A stretch of DNA of 64,000 nt from CAVSEK01 sp963726975 (GTDB lineage: Bacteria > Actinomycetota > Actinomycetes > Mycobacteriales > SCTD01). The stretch's first letter is position 1. Every line of letters begins with the position of its first letter. The position numbers were made by a program, and so were the translations under genes. Shown here piece by piece: positions 46,367-54,641 of the stretch. The DNA lies in contig CAVSEK010000010.1 in NCBI GenBank assembly GCA_963726975.1, positions 1-64,000 of the forward strand. The letters run 5' to 3'. Under the pieces are notes generated by a model. That model saw only the letters and a program-made list of their open reading frames with translations. It was not told where the DNA came from and did not search any database.

Positions 46367-47782
46367 ATGGCCGCGTCCCTGCTCGACGCCGGGCGGCCCG
46401 CACGCCAGGCCGCGGCGCGCCACCGCGTGGTGGTGATCGGCTCCGGCTTCGGGGGGCTGTTCGCCGCCAAGCGCCTCAAGCGCGCCGACGTCGACGTCAC
46501 CGTGGTCGCCCGGACCACGCACCACCTGTTCCAGCCGCTGCTCTACCAGGTGGCGACCGGGATCCTGTCCGAGGGCGAGATCGCGCCGGCGACCCGCGAG
46601 GTGCTGCGCCGGCAGGAGAACGCCCACGTGCTGCTGGGCGAGGTCACCCGCATCGACCTGGCCGCCCGCACGGTCACCTCGGCGAGCCCGCTGGGGGAGA
46701 CCGTCACCCCGTACGACAGCCTCGTCGTCTCGGCCGGCTCGACCCAGTCGTACTTCGGCAACGACGGGTTCGCCGAGCACGCCCCCGGGCTCAAGAGCAT
46801 CGACGACGCCCTGGAGGTCCGGGGGCGGATCTTCGGCGCCTTCGAGCTCGCCGAGCTGTCGCAGGACCCCGACCAGGTCGACCGGCTGCTCACCTTCGCC
46901 GTGATCGGGGCCGGCCCGACCGGCGTCGAGATGGCCGGGCAGATCGCCGAGCTGGCCCGGCGGGCGCTGCCGGGCGACTTCCGGCGGATCGACCCCCGCA
47001 CCGCCCGGGTCGTGCTGCTCGACGGCGCCGATGCCGTGCTCGGCTCGTTCGGCGGGAAGCTCTCGGACAAGGCCGCCGCCCACCTCAAGGACCTCGGCAT
47101 CGAGGTGCGGCTCGGCCAGATGGTCGTCGACGTCGACGCCACCGGGCTGGTCGTCAAGGACACGACCACCGGCGAGGAGTCCCGGCTCGAGGCGGTGACG
47201 AAGGTCTGGGCCGCCGGCGTGCAGGCGAGCCCGCTCGGGCGGCAGCTCGGCGAGCAGTCCGGCGCCGAGGTCGACCGGGCCGGGCGGGTGGCGGTGCTGC
47301 CCGACCTCACGCTGCCCGGGCACCCGGAGGTCTTCGTCTGCGGCGACATGGCGCTGCTGGGCCTGCCCGGCGTCGCGCAGGTCGCCATCCAGACCGCCCG
47401 GCACGCGGCGGACACGATCCGGCGGCGGCTCGACGGCAAGCGCGAGCAGGACCCGTTCAGCTACCACGACAAGGGCAACATGGCGACGATCAGCCGCTTC
47501 CAGGCGGTCGTCGACATCCAGGGCCGCATCCGGATGGCCGGCTTCCTCGCCTGGCTCATGTGGCTGGCGGTGCACCTGTTCTACATCATCGGTTTCAAGA
47601 ACCGGCTGACCACGCTGCTGCACTGGCTGGTGAGCTTCCTGGGCCGGGGTCGCGCCGAGCGGACCGCGACGGCGCAGCAGGTCGCCGCCCGGGGAGCGCT
47701 GCGCCGGCTCGGCCTGGCCGGCCCGCTCGGCCCCGACGCGGTGCTGCGCGACGCCGCCGGCCTGAGCGGCCCGCCGGGCTGA
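46367..47782 (+). CDS. Type II NADH dehydrogenase (NDH-2) family protein
   Basis: A 471-residue flavoprotein that would transfer electrons from NADH to quinone without proton pumping. It has the FAD site RVVVIGSGFGGLFAAKRLKR, LFQPLLYQVATGILSEGEIA, the NADH site FAVIGAGPTGVEMAGQIAEL, and VFVCGDMALLGLPGVAQVAI. A C-terminal segment FLAWLMWLAVHLFYIIGFKN is an amphipathic or membrane-anchoring helix typical of actinobacterial NDH-2. The ATG has a GGGAGGAC site. The frame is intact. Confidence 0.92.
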   Translation: MAASLLDAGRPARQAAARHRVVVIGSGFGGLFAAKRLKRADVDVTVVARTTHHLFQPLLYQVATGILSEGEIAPATREVLRRQENAHVLLGEVTRIDLAARTVTSASPLGETVTPYDSLVVSAGSTQSYFGNDGFAEHAPGLKSIDDALEVRGRIFGAFELAELSQDPDQVDRLLTFAVIGAGPTGVEMAGQIAELARRALPGDFRRIDPRTARVVLLDGADAVLGSFGGKLSDKAAAHLKDLGIEVRLGQMVVDVDATGLVVKDTTTGEESRLEAVTKVWAAGVQASPLGRQLGEQSGAEVDRAGRVAVLPDLTLPGHPEVFVCGDMALLGLPGVAQVAIQTARHAADTIRRRLDGKREQDPFSYHDKGNMATISRFQAVVDIQGRIRMAGFLAWLMWLAVHLFYIIGFKNRLTTLLHWLVSFLGRGRAERTATAQQVAARGALRRLGLAGPLGPDAVLRDAAGLSGPPG

Positions 47783-47918
47783 GTCCCCCGCCGCCCTGGC
47801 CGGGCTCGACGCCCGGGATGTCCGGCTCGTCCGGTGCGACGGGTCCGGCGAGCCGCGTGACAGCACGCACTCGGCACGGCACGCTGCGCAGGACGTCGTC
47901 GCGCCAGGAGGCACCCCT

Positions 47919-48846
47919 GTGAGCAGCCCCGCCCCGTCCCGCCCGTCGCGCTCCGGCCGCAGCCGTGCTGCTGCCCCGGTGGCAGCCCCGGTGGCAGCCC
48001 CGGCGCCCCGGCGGTGGGGCGACTGCCCCGGCGGAGCTGACCGAGGTCCCCGACACCGAGCTCGACGCCGCCCTCGCCGTCGCGCTCGGGCTCGCCCGCG
48101 AGGAGGCCGCCGGTCCGGTCCTGCCCGGAGCGTCGCAGGTGGCCGAGACGGCCGCCGCGCCCGCCCTGGCGCCCGCCCCGGACGTGCCGCACCCGGTGGC
48201 GACCCTCGACGAGGCCGCGCCCACCGCGCCCACCGCGCCCGCCGCGCCCACCGCGCCCACCGCGCCCACCGCGCCCGCAGCGCCCGGCCTGCACCTCGTC
48301 GCCGAGCCGGCGGGCTCGGTCATCGACCTCACCGACGCGCCGGCACCGGACACGACGGGCACCGCGGGCACCGCGCTCACCACGCACGACGGGACCGCCG
48401 CCAAGGACGTCGCCGCCCAGGTCGCCGCGCCGGCGCTCACCGCGGCCGACGTCGAGCACGCCCTGGACCGCGCCCTCCGGCGGCGGCTCCCCGCGCTGCT
48501 CGCCGAGCGGGTCCGCACCGGCGTCGACGAGGGCCTGCAGGCCCGGCTGCCGGAGGCGCTCGCCGAGGGCGTCGAGCCGGCGGTGCGCCGCGCCGTCCAG
48601 GACGCCGTCGCGCCGTTGGCCGGGGAGGTCGCGACGGCCTTCGCCGACGTCGAGTTCAGCGTCGCCAGGCTGTCGACCGCTGAGGCCAGGGCCCGCAGCG
48701 CCGAGGACCGCGCCCGCGCGGCCGACGAGGCCCTCACCGCCGCGCGCGTCCGCATCGCCGTGCTCGAGTCGCAGGTCGCCGCCCTCGAGGCCCGGCCGGT
48801 GGGCCTGTTCCGCCGCCGCCGCAGCGCCGGCGTCGCGACCGCCTGA
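47919..48846 (+). CDS. Hypothetical Ala/Pro-rich coiled-coil protein, one frameshift
   Basis: No domain is recognised. A strong AGGAGG site precedes GTG 47919, whose frame reads SSPAPSRPSRSGRSRAAAPV and then needs loss of one base near 48015 to continue as GGGATAPAELTEVPDTELDA. The middle is low-complexity Thr-Ala-Pro repeats. The C-terminal half has predicted helices (DVEHALDRALRRRLPALLAE and EARARSAEDRARAADEALTA) and ends with a basic GLFRRRRSAGVATA. The corrected length is about 308 residues. It lies downstream of the NDH-2 gene by 136 bp and upstream of a GAF-GGDEF gene; neither context suggests a function. Confidence 0.62.
48217..48284 (+). repeat. 9-bp tandem repeats in the hypothetical gene
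   Basis: GCGCCCACC and variants repeat about seven times, encoding Ala-Pro-Thr units. Being a multiple of three, length changes would alter linker length without shifting the frame. A shorter 13-bp repeat pair (CCCGGTGGCAGCC) lies at about 47976-48002 of the same gene. Confidence 0.8.
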
Positions 48847-49023
48847 GCCGGTCGGCGCGGGCGGCGCGCGAGACGCCGCGGCCCCACACGCGGACGCACC
48901 GGGACGCACCCGACACGGCGCGGGCGGCGCCGACCGCCGGGGGTTGTGCCCGCGCCGAGTCTCCGTCAGTCTGACGACGGTGGGCTCCGTCCCACGAGGG
49001 CCGCGCCGGCGACGGAGGTGGGG

Positions 49024-50001
49024 GTGGCGGCACCGCAGACCGAGCTGACCGAGGCTGCCCGCCGCGCCGTGCGGTTCCTCGCCGAGCAGGTGCCGCTGCA
49101 GGCCTGGCTGGTGGCGCTCACCGACGACACCGGCGGCTGGACGCCGCTCGCGGTCGTCGACCGCGGCTACGGCTTCGTCGAGGGCGAGCGGCTCACCTGG
49201 CAGGACACGGTCTGCTCGCGGATGGTCCAGGGCCTCGGCCCGCACGTGGCCGCCCGCGTGGTCGACGTCGTGGACTACGCCGCCGCGCCGATCCAGCGGA
49301 CCGTGCCGGTCGGGGCCTACATCGGCGCCGCCCTGCTCGCGCCCGACGGCGCCCTCGTCGGCACGCTCTGCGGCGTGGACCCCCTCCCGCAGCCCGCGCG
49401 GCTGGACCAGCACCTGCCCGTGGTGCTCGTGCTCGCCGAGCTGCTGGGCTCGCTGCACCGGGCGGTGTCGGACCAGGCGGCCGCGACCGAGCGGGCGGAG
49501 GACGCCGAGGCCGCAGCGCTGCTTCGACCCGCTCACCGGGGCGCTGAGCCGGCTCGGCTGGACCGGCCGGCTGCCGCAGACCACGGCGCTGTGCGACCGG
49601 TCCGGCGGCCTGCTGGCCCTGCTCTCGCTGGACCTCGACGACCTCAAGCGGGTCAACGACACCTCCGGGCACCCCGCGGGCGACGCGCTGCTGCGGGCCG
49701 TCGTGAGCGCCCTCGCCCCGGTGCTGCGCCCCTCGGACCTGCTGGCGCGCACCGGCGGCGACGAGTTCGCCGTCGCCGCCGCGGTCACCGACGCGCACGG
49801 CCTGCACGGCTGCTCGGCCGGGTCACCGCCGCGCTGGCCGCCGCCGGCGTCCGGGTGAGCGCCGGCGGGGTGCTGCGCGCGCCGTTCCAGCCGGTGGAGC
49901 AGGCCTGGGCCCTCGCCGACGCCCGCATGTACGAGGTGAAGCAGCGCCGCCGCGCCCTCGTCTCCCGCCAGGCTCAGGCGGAGGGCACCCGCAGCACGTA
50001 G
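49024..50001 (+). CDS. GAF-GGDEF diguanylate cyclase, two frameshifts
   Basis: An N-terminal GAF-like sensor (residues about 20-150, including ERLTWQDTVCSRMVQGLGPH and VPVGAYIGAALLAPDGALVG) is joined to a GGDEF domain with LLSLDLDDLKRVNDTSGHPA and the active-site LLARTGGDEFAVAAAV. It would make cyclic di-GMP. The frame is broken near 49520, before FDPLTGALSRLGWTG, and near 49808, after GLHG, with the remainder ARMYEVKQRRRALVSRQ in the first frame. The GTG at 49024 follows GGAGG by five bases. The C-terminus overlaps the convergent response-regulator gene by 28 bp. Confidence 0.8.
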   Translation: MAAPQTELTEAARRAVRFLAEQVPLQAWLVALTDDTGGWTPLAVVDRGYGFVEGERLTWQDTVCSRMVQGLGPHVAARVVDVVDYAAAPIQRTVPVGAYIGAALLAPDGALVGTLCGVDPLPQPARLDQHLPVVLVLAELLGSLHRAVSDQAAATERAEDAEAAALLRPAHRGAEPARLDRPAAADHGAVRPVRRPAGPALAGPRRPQAGQRHLRAPRGRRAAAGRRERPRPGAAPLGPAGAHRRRRVRRRRRGHRRARPARLLGRVTAALAAAGVRVSAGGVLRAPFQPVEQAWALADARMYEVKQRRRALVSRQAQAEGTRST

Positions 50002-50708
50002 CCGACGCCGCGCAGCGTGTGCAGCAGCCGCGGCTCGGTCGTGTCGACCTTGCGGCGCAGGTAGGAGACGTAGGACTCGACGACGTTGGCCTCGCCGCCG
50101 AAGTCGTAGTGCCAGACGTGGTCGAGGATCTGCGCCTTGGACAGCACCCGGCCCGGGTTCTGCATGAAGTAGCGCAGCAGGTTGAACTCGGTCGGCGACA
50201 GCGGCACCGGCGCGCCGGCCTTCCACACCTCGTGGCTGTCCTCGTCGAGCTCGACGTCGGCGAAGACCAGCCGCGACCCGGCCGGCTGCGCGGCCGCGCC
50301 GCCGCGGCGCAGCACGGCGCGGATCCGGGCGACGACCTCCTCGAGGCTGAACGGCTTGGTGACGTAGTCGTCGCCGCCGAGCGTCAGACCCTGCACCTTG
50401 TCCTCGGTGCCGTCCTTCGCGGTGAGGAACACCACCGGGGTGCGGGCGCCCTCCCCCCGCAGCCGGCGCACGACCTCGAACCCGTCGAGCTCGGGCATCA
50501 TCACGTCGAGCACGAGCAGGTCGGGCTTGAAGCTGCGCGCGGCGGTCAGGGCCTGCTGGCCGTTCGTCGCGGTGGCGACCTCGAAGCCGTTGAAGCGCAG
50601 CGCCACGCTGAGCAGCTCGAGGATGTTGGGCTCGTCGTCCACCACCAGCAGCTTGGCCTCGGCCACGCGCGCTCCCTGGTCCGTCGGGCGGTCGGTCGTC
50701 GTCGTCAT
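49974..50708 (-). CDS. OmpR/PhoB-family response regulator
   Basis: A 244-residue regulator: receiver domain with VVDDEPNI, the phosphoacceptor Asp at about 68 in LLVLDVMMPELDGFEVVRRL and GDDYVTKPFSLEEV, then a winged-helix DNA-binding domain with SPTEFNLLRYFMQNPGRVLS, ANVVESYVSYLRRKVDTTEP and TLRGVGYVLRVPSA. It diverges from the sensor kinase gene at 50824. The 115 bp between them hold two mirror-image 19-bp boxes, each 22-23 bp from one start codon, which look like binding sites for this protein. Confidence 0.95.
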   Translation of the reverse strand: MTTTTDRPTDQGARVAEAKLLVVDDEPNILELLSVALRFNGFEVATATNGQQALTAARSFKPDLLVLDVMMPELDGFEVVRRLRGEGARTPVVFLTAKDGTEDKVQGLTLGGDDYVTKPFSLEEVVARIRAVLRRGGAAAQPAGSRLVFADVELDEDSHEVWKAGAPVPLSPTEFNLLRYFMQNPGRVLSKAQILDHVWHYDFGGEANVVESYVSYLRRKVDTTEPRLLHTLRGVGYVLRVPSA

Positions 50709-50730
50709 GCCCGAGAGCCTGGGCCGCGCA

Positions 50731-50802
50731 CCTGGCAGCCGGCTGGGAACCGGCTGCGGGAGCGCTGCCGGTCGTCCAGCGGCCTCCCAGCCGGCTCCCA
50801 GG
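50731..50802. promoter_or_regulatory. Mirrored 19-bp boxes between response regulator and kinase genes
   Basis: CTCCCAGCCGGCTCCCAGG at 50784-50802 on the plus strand matches TTCCCAGCCGGCTGCCAGG on the minus strand at 50749-50731 in 17 of 19 positions. Each box contains two CCCAG/CCAG half-sites 11 bp apart, as for OmpR-family dimers. The boxes end 22 bp from the kinase GTG and 23 bp from the regulator start. Confidence 0.65.
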
Positions 50803-50823
50803 TCGGCGGAGCAGACTCCGCGG

Positions 50824-52281
50824 GTGACCTCCCCGGCGCGCCGCCTGGCGCTCGTGCCCCTGCGGGTGCGCCTGGTCGCCGCGGTGCTCCTGCTCGCCGG
50901 CCTCGGCCTCGTCGTCGCCGGGGCCGCCTCGACGACGGTGCTCCGGTCCTACCTGCTGGACCGGGTCGACGCCGACCTGGCCACGGCGAGCTCGGCGGTC
51001 GTCCCGGACCTCGGCCGCGGCGGGCCCGGGCGCCGGCCGCGCGGCGACGTCGGGCCGCTCAACCGCTACTACGTGCTCGTCGTCGGCTCCGACGGCACCG
51101 TCGCCGCGGAGGTCGGCCTCGGCGTGCCGGGCCCCGCCCTGCCCCCCTCCCTGCCCCTGGGACGGGCCTTCACCGTGCCGGCGGTGGCCGGCGACGACCG
51201 CTGGCGGGTGCTCGCCGACCGCGCGCCCGACGGCACGAGCGTCGTGCTCGGCGCGCCGCTGTCGGCGGTCGACCAGACCGTGCGGCGGCTGCTCGTCGTC
51301 GAGGGCGTCGTCAGCCTCGCGGTGCTCGTGCTGCTGGCGGGGGCGGCGTACGCCGTCGTGCGCGGCAGCCTGCGCCCGCTGCGGGAGGTGGAGCAGACCG
51401 CCGCGGCGATCGCCGGCGGCGACCTGTCGCTGCGGGTGCCGCGGCAGGACGACGTCACCGAGGTCGGCCGGCTCGCCACGGCGTTCAACTCGATGCTGGG
51501 GCGGATCGAGACGGCGTTCGGGGCGCAGCGCGAGTCCGAGGCGCAGGCGCGGGCGTCCGAGGGACGGCTGCGGCGGTTCGTCGCCGACGCCAGCCACGAG
51601 CTGCGCACGCCGCTGACGAGCATCCGGGGGTTCGCCGAGCTCTACCGCGCGGGCGCCGTGCCGCCGGGGCCCGACCTCGACCGGGTCATGAGCCGGGTCG
51701 AGGGCGAGGCGTCCCGGATGGGCTCGCTGGTCGAGGAGATGCTGCTGCTGGCCCGGCTGGACCAGCAGCGCGAGCTCGACCGCTCACCGGTCGACCTGCT
51801 CCGCCTCGCCGCCGACGCGGTGCACGACGCGCAGGCCGTCGACCCGTCCCGGTCGATCCGCCTCGACGTCGACGGCGACGGCGACGGCGACGGGGACGGG
51901 GACGGGGACGGGGACGGGGTCGGCGCGGCGCCCGTCGTGCTCGGCGACGAGGCACGGCTGCGCCAGGTGCTGGTCAACCTGCTGGGCAACGCCCTGACCC
52001 ACACCCCCGCCGGCTCACCGGTCGCCGTACGGCTGCGGACCGGCGGCGCCCGGGTGCGGCTCGAGGTCGCCGACCGCGGACCGGGACTCACCGACGAGCA
52101 GGCCCGGCAGGTCTTCGAGCGTTTCTACCGGGCCGACCCGGCCCGCAGCCGGGCGGTCGGCGGCAACGGGCTCGGGCTGTCGATCGTGCGGGCCGTGGTC
52201 GAGGCGCACGGCGGCCGCGTCGGCGTCCGCAGCGCGCCCGGCGAGGGTGCCGCGTTCCTCGTGGACCTCCCGCAGGGGTGA
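50824..52281 (+). CDS. Sensor histidine kinase with Asp-Gly repeat
   Basis: A 485-residue kinase with membrane segments at about 15-37 and 160-180, an extracytoplasmic sensor between them, HAMP, and a HisKA domain with the phosphoacceptor His 258 in FVADASHELRTPLTSIRGF. The ATPase domain has the N box LRQVLVNLLGNALTHTP, DRGPGLTDEQ and GGNGLGLSIVRAVVEAHGG. Residues about 348-365 are a run of Asp-Gly encoded by a hexanucleotide repeat, at the start of the ATPase domain. The cognate regulator is the divergent neighbour. Confidence 0.94.
   Translation: MTSPARRLALVPLRVRLVAAVLLLAGLGLVVAGAASTTVLRSYLLDRVDADLATASSAVVPDLGRGGPGRRPRGDVGPLNRYYVLVVGSDGTVAAEVGLGVPGPALPPSLPLGRAFTVPAVAGDDRWRVLADRAPDGTSVVLGAPLSAVDQTVRRLLVVEGVVSLAVLVLLAGAAYAVVRGSLRPLREVEQTAAAIAGGDLSLRVPRQDDVTEVGRLATAFNSMLGRIETAFGAQRESEAQARASEGRLRRFVADASHELRTPLTSIRGFAELYRAGAVPPGPDLDRVMSRVEGEASRMGSLVEEMLLLARLDQQRELDRSPVDLLRLAADAVHDAQAVDPSRSIRLDVDGDGDGDGDGDGDGDGVGAAPVVLGDEARLRQVLVNLLGNALTHTPAGSPVAVRLRTGGARVRLEVADRGPGLTDEQARQVFERFYRADPARSRAVGGNGLGLSIVRAVVEAHGGRVGVRSAPGEGAAFLVDLPQG
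51868..51919 (+). repeat. Hexanucleotide (GACGGS) repeat coding for Asp-Gly
   Basis: About eight units of GACGGC or GACGGG inside the histidine kinase gene. The unit keeps frame, so copy-number change would lengthen or shorten an Asp-Gly stretch of the ATPase domain. Confidence 0.85.
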
Positions 52282-52384
52282 GGCGGGCGCGGGGAGGTGG
52301 CCTCGCTCGAGGGCGTCGACGTGCTGGCCGACCGGCGGACGACGTCGCTGTCCGGACCGGTGGGAGCCGGGGCCTGCGGCACGG

Positions 52385-53050
52385 TCAGCGGCGCATCGCG
52401 GCGAGCACCGACCGGGTGAAGCCGCCGAACTGCTCGACCGTCCAGCGCTGCGGGTCGACGAGCAGCAGCCGCGCCGCCCCCTCGGCGAGGGTGAAGACCG
52501 CCCGGGCGAACAGGTCGGGGTCGACGCCGGCCGGACCGCCGCGGCGGTCCATGCCCCAGTCGAGCAGCGCGCGCAGCTCGCCGAGCAGCCGGCGGCGGTG
52601 GCTCTGGATGCGCTCGGCGAGCTCGGCCGGCGCGCCCTCGGGCGGCAGCAGGATCACGGTCCAGTCCTGCGGCGCGGCGACGACGGCGGACAGGTAGGCG
52701 CGCACGCCGCGCTCGAGCAGCTCGTCGGGGTCGATGTCGTCGTCGGGCGCGGGCAGCGACGGGAAGACCTCGGCGAGCTGGGTGAGCACCCGCGCCTCCG
52801 ACCGCTCGGCGAGGCCCTGCAGGAGGGCGGCGCGGTCGGCGTACGCCCCGTAGACCACCGGGCGGGTCACGCCGACGGCCCGGGCCACCCCGTCGACCGT
52901 CACCGCGTGGAAGCCGCGCTCGAGGGCGATGGCGAGCGCCGCGTCGAGCAGCTGGTCGCGCCGCTGGGGCGCCGGCAGGCGGGGGGCGTACGGCCGCTTG
53001 CCCGGGGCGGGGGTGCTCACGGCGGGACCGACCGCCCTTGCGCTCGTCAC
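52385..53050 (-). CDS. TetR family regulator
   Basis: A 221-residue repressor. The HTH is in VTVDGVARAVGVTRPVVYGA, followed by a ligand-binding domain that includes DIDPDELLERGVRAYLSAVV. GTG 53050 gives about 28 residues before the HTH; an internal GTG at 53020 is possible. It diverges from the BVMO gene at 53106, so it probably controls the BVMO-SDR pair through the short intergenic region with repeated TGCTACA. Confidence 0.86.
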   Translation of the reverse strand: MTSARAVGPAVSTPAPGKRPYAPRLPAPQRRDQLLDAALAIALERGFHAVTVDGVARAVGVTRPVVYGAYADRAALLQGLAERSEARVLTQLAEVFPSLPAPDDDIDPDELLERGVRAYLSAVVAAPQDWTVILLPPEGAPAELAERIQSHRRRLLGELRALLDWGMDRRGGPAGVDPDLFARAVFTLAEGAARLLLVDPQRWTVEQFGGFTRSVLAAMRR

Positions 53051-53055
53051 GCCGC

Positions 53056-53091
53056 AATGCTACACACCTGTTGCTACAGCCGTGAAGCATT
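53056..53091. promoter_or_regulatory. Repeats between TetR and BVMO genes
   Basis: TGCTACA occurs at 53058-53064 and 53072-53078 (14 bp apart), and AATGCT at 53056 pairs as an inverted repeat with AGCATT at 53086-53091. The spacing fits an operator for the divergent TetR protein. Confidence 0.5.
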
Positions 53092-53105
53092 CAGGAGGAG
53101 CTCGG

Positions 53106-54641
53106 ATGACCTCGCTCGACGAGCGGCCCGCGGCCGCCGACCAGGACCTGCCCGCGCACGTGCGCGTCGCGGTCATCGGCACCGGCTTCGCCGGGCTGGG
53201 CACCGCGATCGCGCTGAAGCGCTCCGGGCGGCAGGACTTCGTGCTGCTGGAGCGGGCCGGCGACATCGGCGGCACCTGGCGCGACAACTCCTACCCGGGC
53301 TGCGCCTGCGACGTCCCGAGCCACATGTACAGCTTCTCCTTCGCGCCCAACCCCGACTGGTCGCGCACCTTCAGCGGGCAGGCCGAGATCGAGGCCTACC
53401 TGCACCGGGTGGCCCGCGAGTCCGGCGTGCTGCCGCACGTGCGCACCCGCGCCGAGGTGCTCGAGGCCCGCTGGGACGCCGCCGCGGCGCTCTGGCGGGT
53501 CCGCACCTCCCGCGGCGAGCTCACCTGCGACGTCCTCGTCGCCGGCAGCGGCGGCCTGTCCGACCCGGCGACCCCCGCGATCCCGGGCCTGTCGTCGTTC
53601 GCCGGCACGACCTTCCACAGCGCGACCTGGAAGCACGACCACGACCTCACCGGCCGCCGGGTCGCCGTCATCGGCACCGGGGCCTCGGCGATCCAGTTCG
53701 TCCCGCACGTGCAGCAGGCCGCCGCGCACCTCACCGTCTTCCAGCGCACCGCGCCGTGGGTCCTGCCGCGCCGCGACCGGCCGATCACCGGCGTCGAGAA
53801 GGCGCTGTTCCGCCGGGTGCCCGCGGCGCAGAAGCTGGCCCGCGGCGGGATCTACGCGCTGCGCGAGGCCAGCATCCTCGGCTTCCGCTACCAGCCCAAG
53901 ATCATGGCTGCGGCCGAGAAGCAGGCCCGCGCCCACCTCGAGCAGCAGGTCCCCGACCCGGTGCTGCGGGCCAAGCTCACCCCCACCTTCCGGCTGGGCT
54001 GCAAGCGGGTGCTGCTGAGCAACACCTACTACCCGGCGATGTCGGCCGACAACGTCGACGTGGTGACCGACCGGATCGTCGAGGTGCTGCCGCACGCCGT
54101 GGTGACCGTCGGCGCCGACGGCCGGCGCGTCGAGCACGAGGTCGACACCATCATCCTCGGCACCGGCTTCCGGATCACCGACCAGCCCATCGCGCAGCGG
54201 ATCGCCGACGGCGACGGCCGCACCCTGGCCGAGCACTGGGCAGCGAGCGGGATGCAGGCCCTGCACGGCACCACCGTCGCCGGCTTCCCCAACTACTTCC
54301 ACCTCGTCGGGCCCAACACGGGCCTGGGCCACAACTCGATCGTCTACATGATCGAGACCCAGGTCGACTACCTGCTGCAGGCCCTGGACGCGCTCGACCG
54401 CGAGGGGATCGCCGCGCTCGTCGCGCGCCAGCACGTGCAGGACGCCTACAACGCCGACCTGCAGCGCCAGCTCACGCACACGGTGTGGAACGAGGGCGGC
54501 TGCGCCTCCTGGTACCGCGACGACCACGGCCGCAACACCACCCTGTGGCCGACCTTCACGTTCCTGTTCCGCAAGGAGCTCAAGCGCTTCCCGCGCGAGG
54601 CGTACGACGCCGTGCCGCGCCGCGAGCAGGTGGCGGCGTGA
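53106..54641 (+). CDS. Flavin-containing Baeyer-Villiger-type monooxygenase
   Basis: A 511-residue class B flavoprotein monooxygenase that would insert oxygen into ketones or oxidise heteroatoms with NADPH. It has the FAD motif VAVIGTGFAGLGTAIALKRS, the BVMO fingerprint FxGxxxHxxxW as FAGTTFHSATWKH, and the NADPH motif VAVIGTGASAIQFVPHVQQA. The ATG has an AGGAGGAGCTCGG leader. Its stop overlaps the GTG of the SDR gene, so an alcohol dehydrogenase plus ketone monooxygenase pathway is plausible. The substrate is unknown. Confidence 0.92.
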   Translation: MTSLDERPAAADQDLPAHVRVAVIGTGFAGLGTAIALKRSGRQDFVLLERAGDIGGTWRDNSYPGCACDVPSHMYSFSFAPNPDWSRTFSGQAEIEAYLHRVARESGVLPHVRTRAEVLEARWDAAAALWRVRTSRGELTCDVLVAGSGGLSDPATPAIPGLSSFAGTTFHSATWKHDHDLTGRRVAVIGTGASAIQFVPHVQQAAAHLTVFQRTAPWVLPRRDRPITGVEKALFRRVPAAQKLARGGIYALREASILGFRYQPKIMAAAEKQARAHLEQQVPDPVLRAKLTPTFRLGCKRVLLSNTYYPAMSADNVDVVTDRIVEVLPHAVVTVGADGRRVEHEVDTIILGTGFRITDQPIAQRIADGDGRTLAEHWAASGMQALHGTTVAGFPNYFHLVGPNTGLGHNSIVYMIETQVDYLLQALDALDREGIAALVARQHVQDAYNADLQRQLTHTVWNEGGCASWYRDDHGRNTTLWPTFTFLFRKELKRFPREAYDAVPRREQVAA

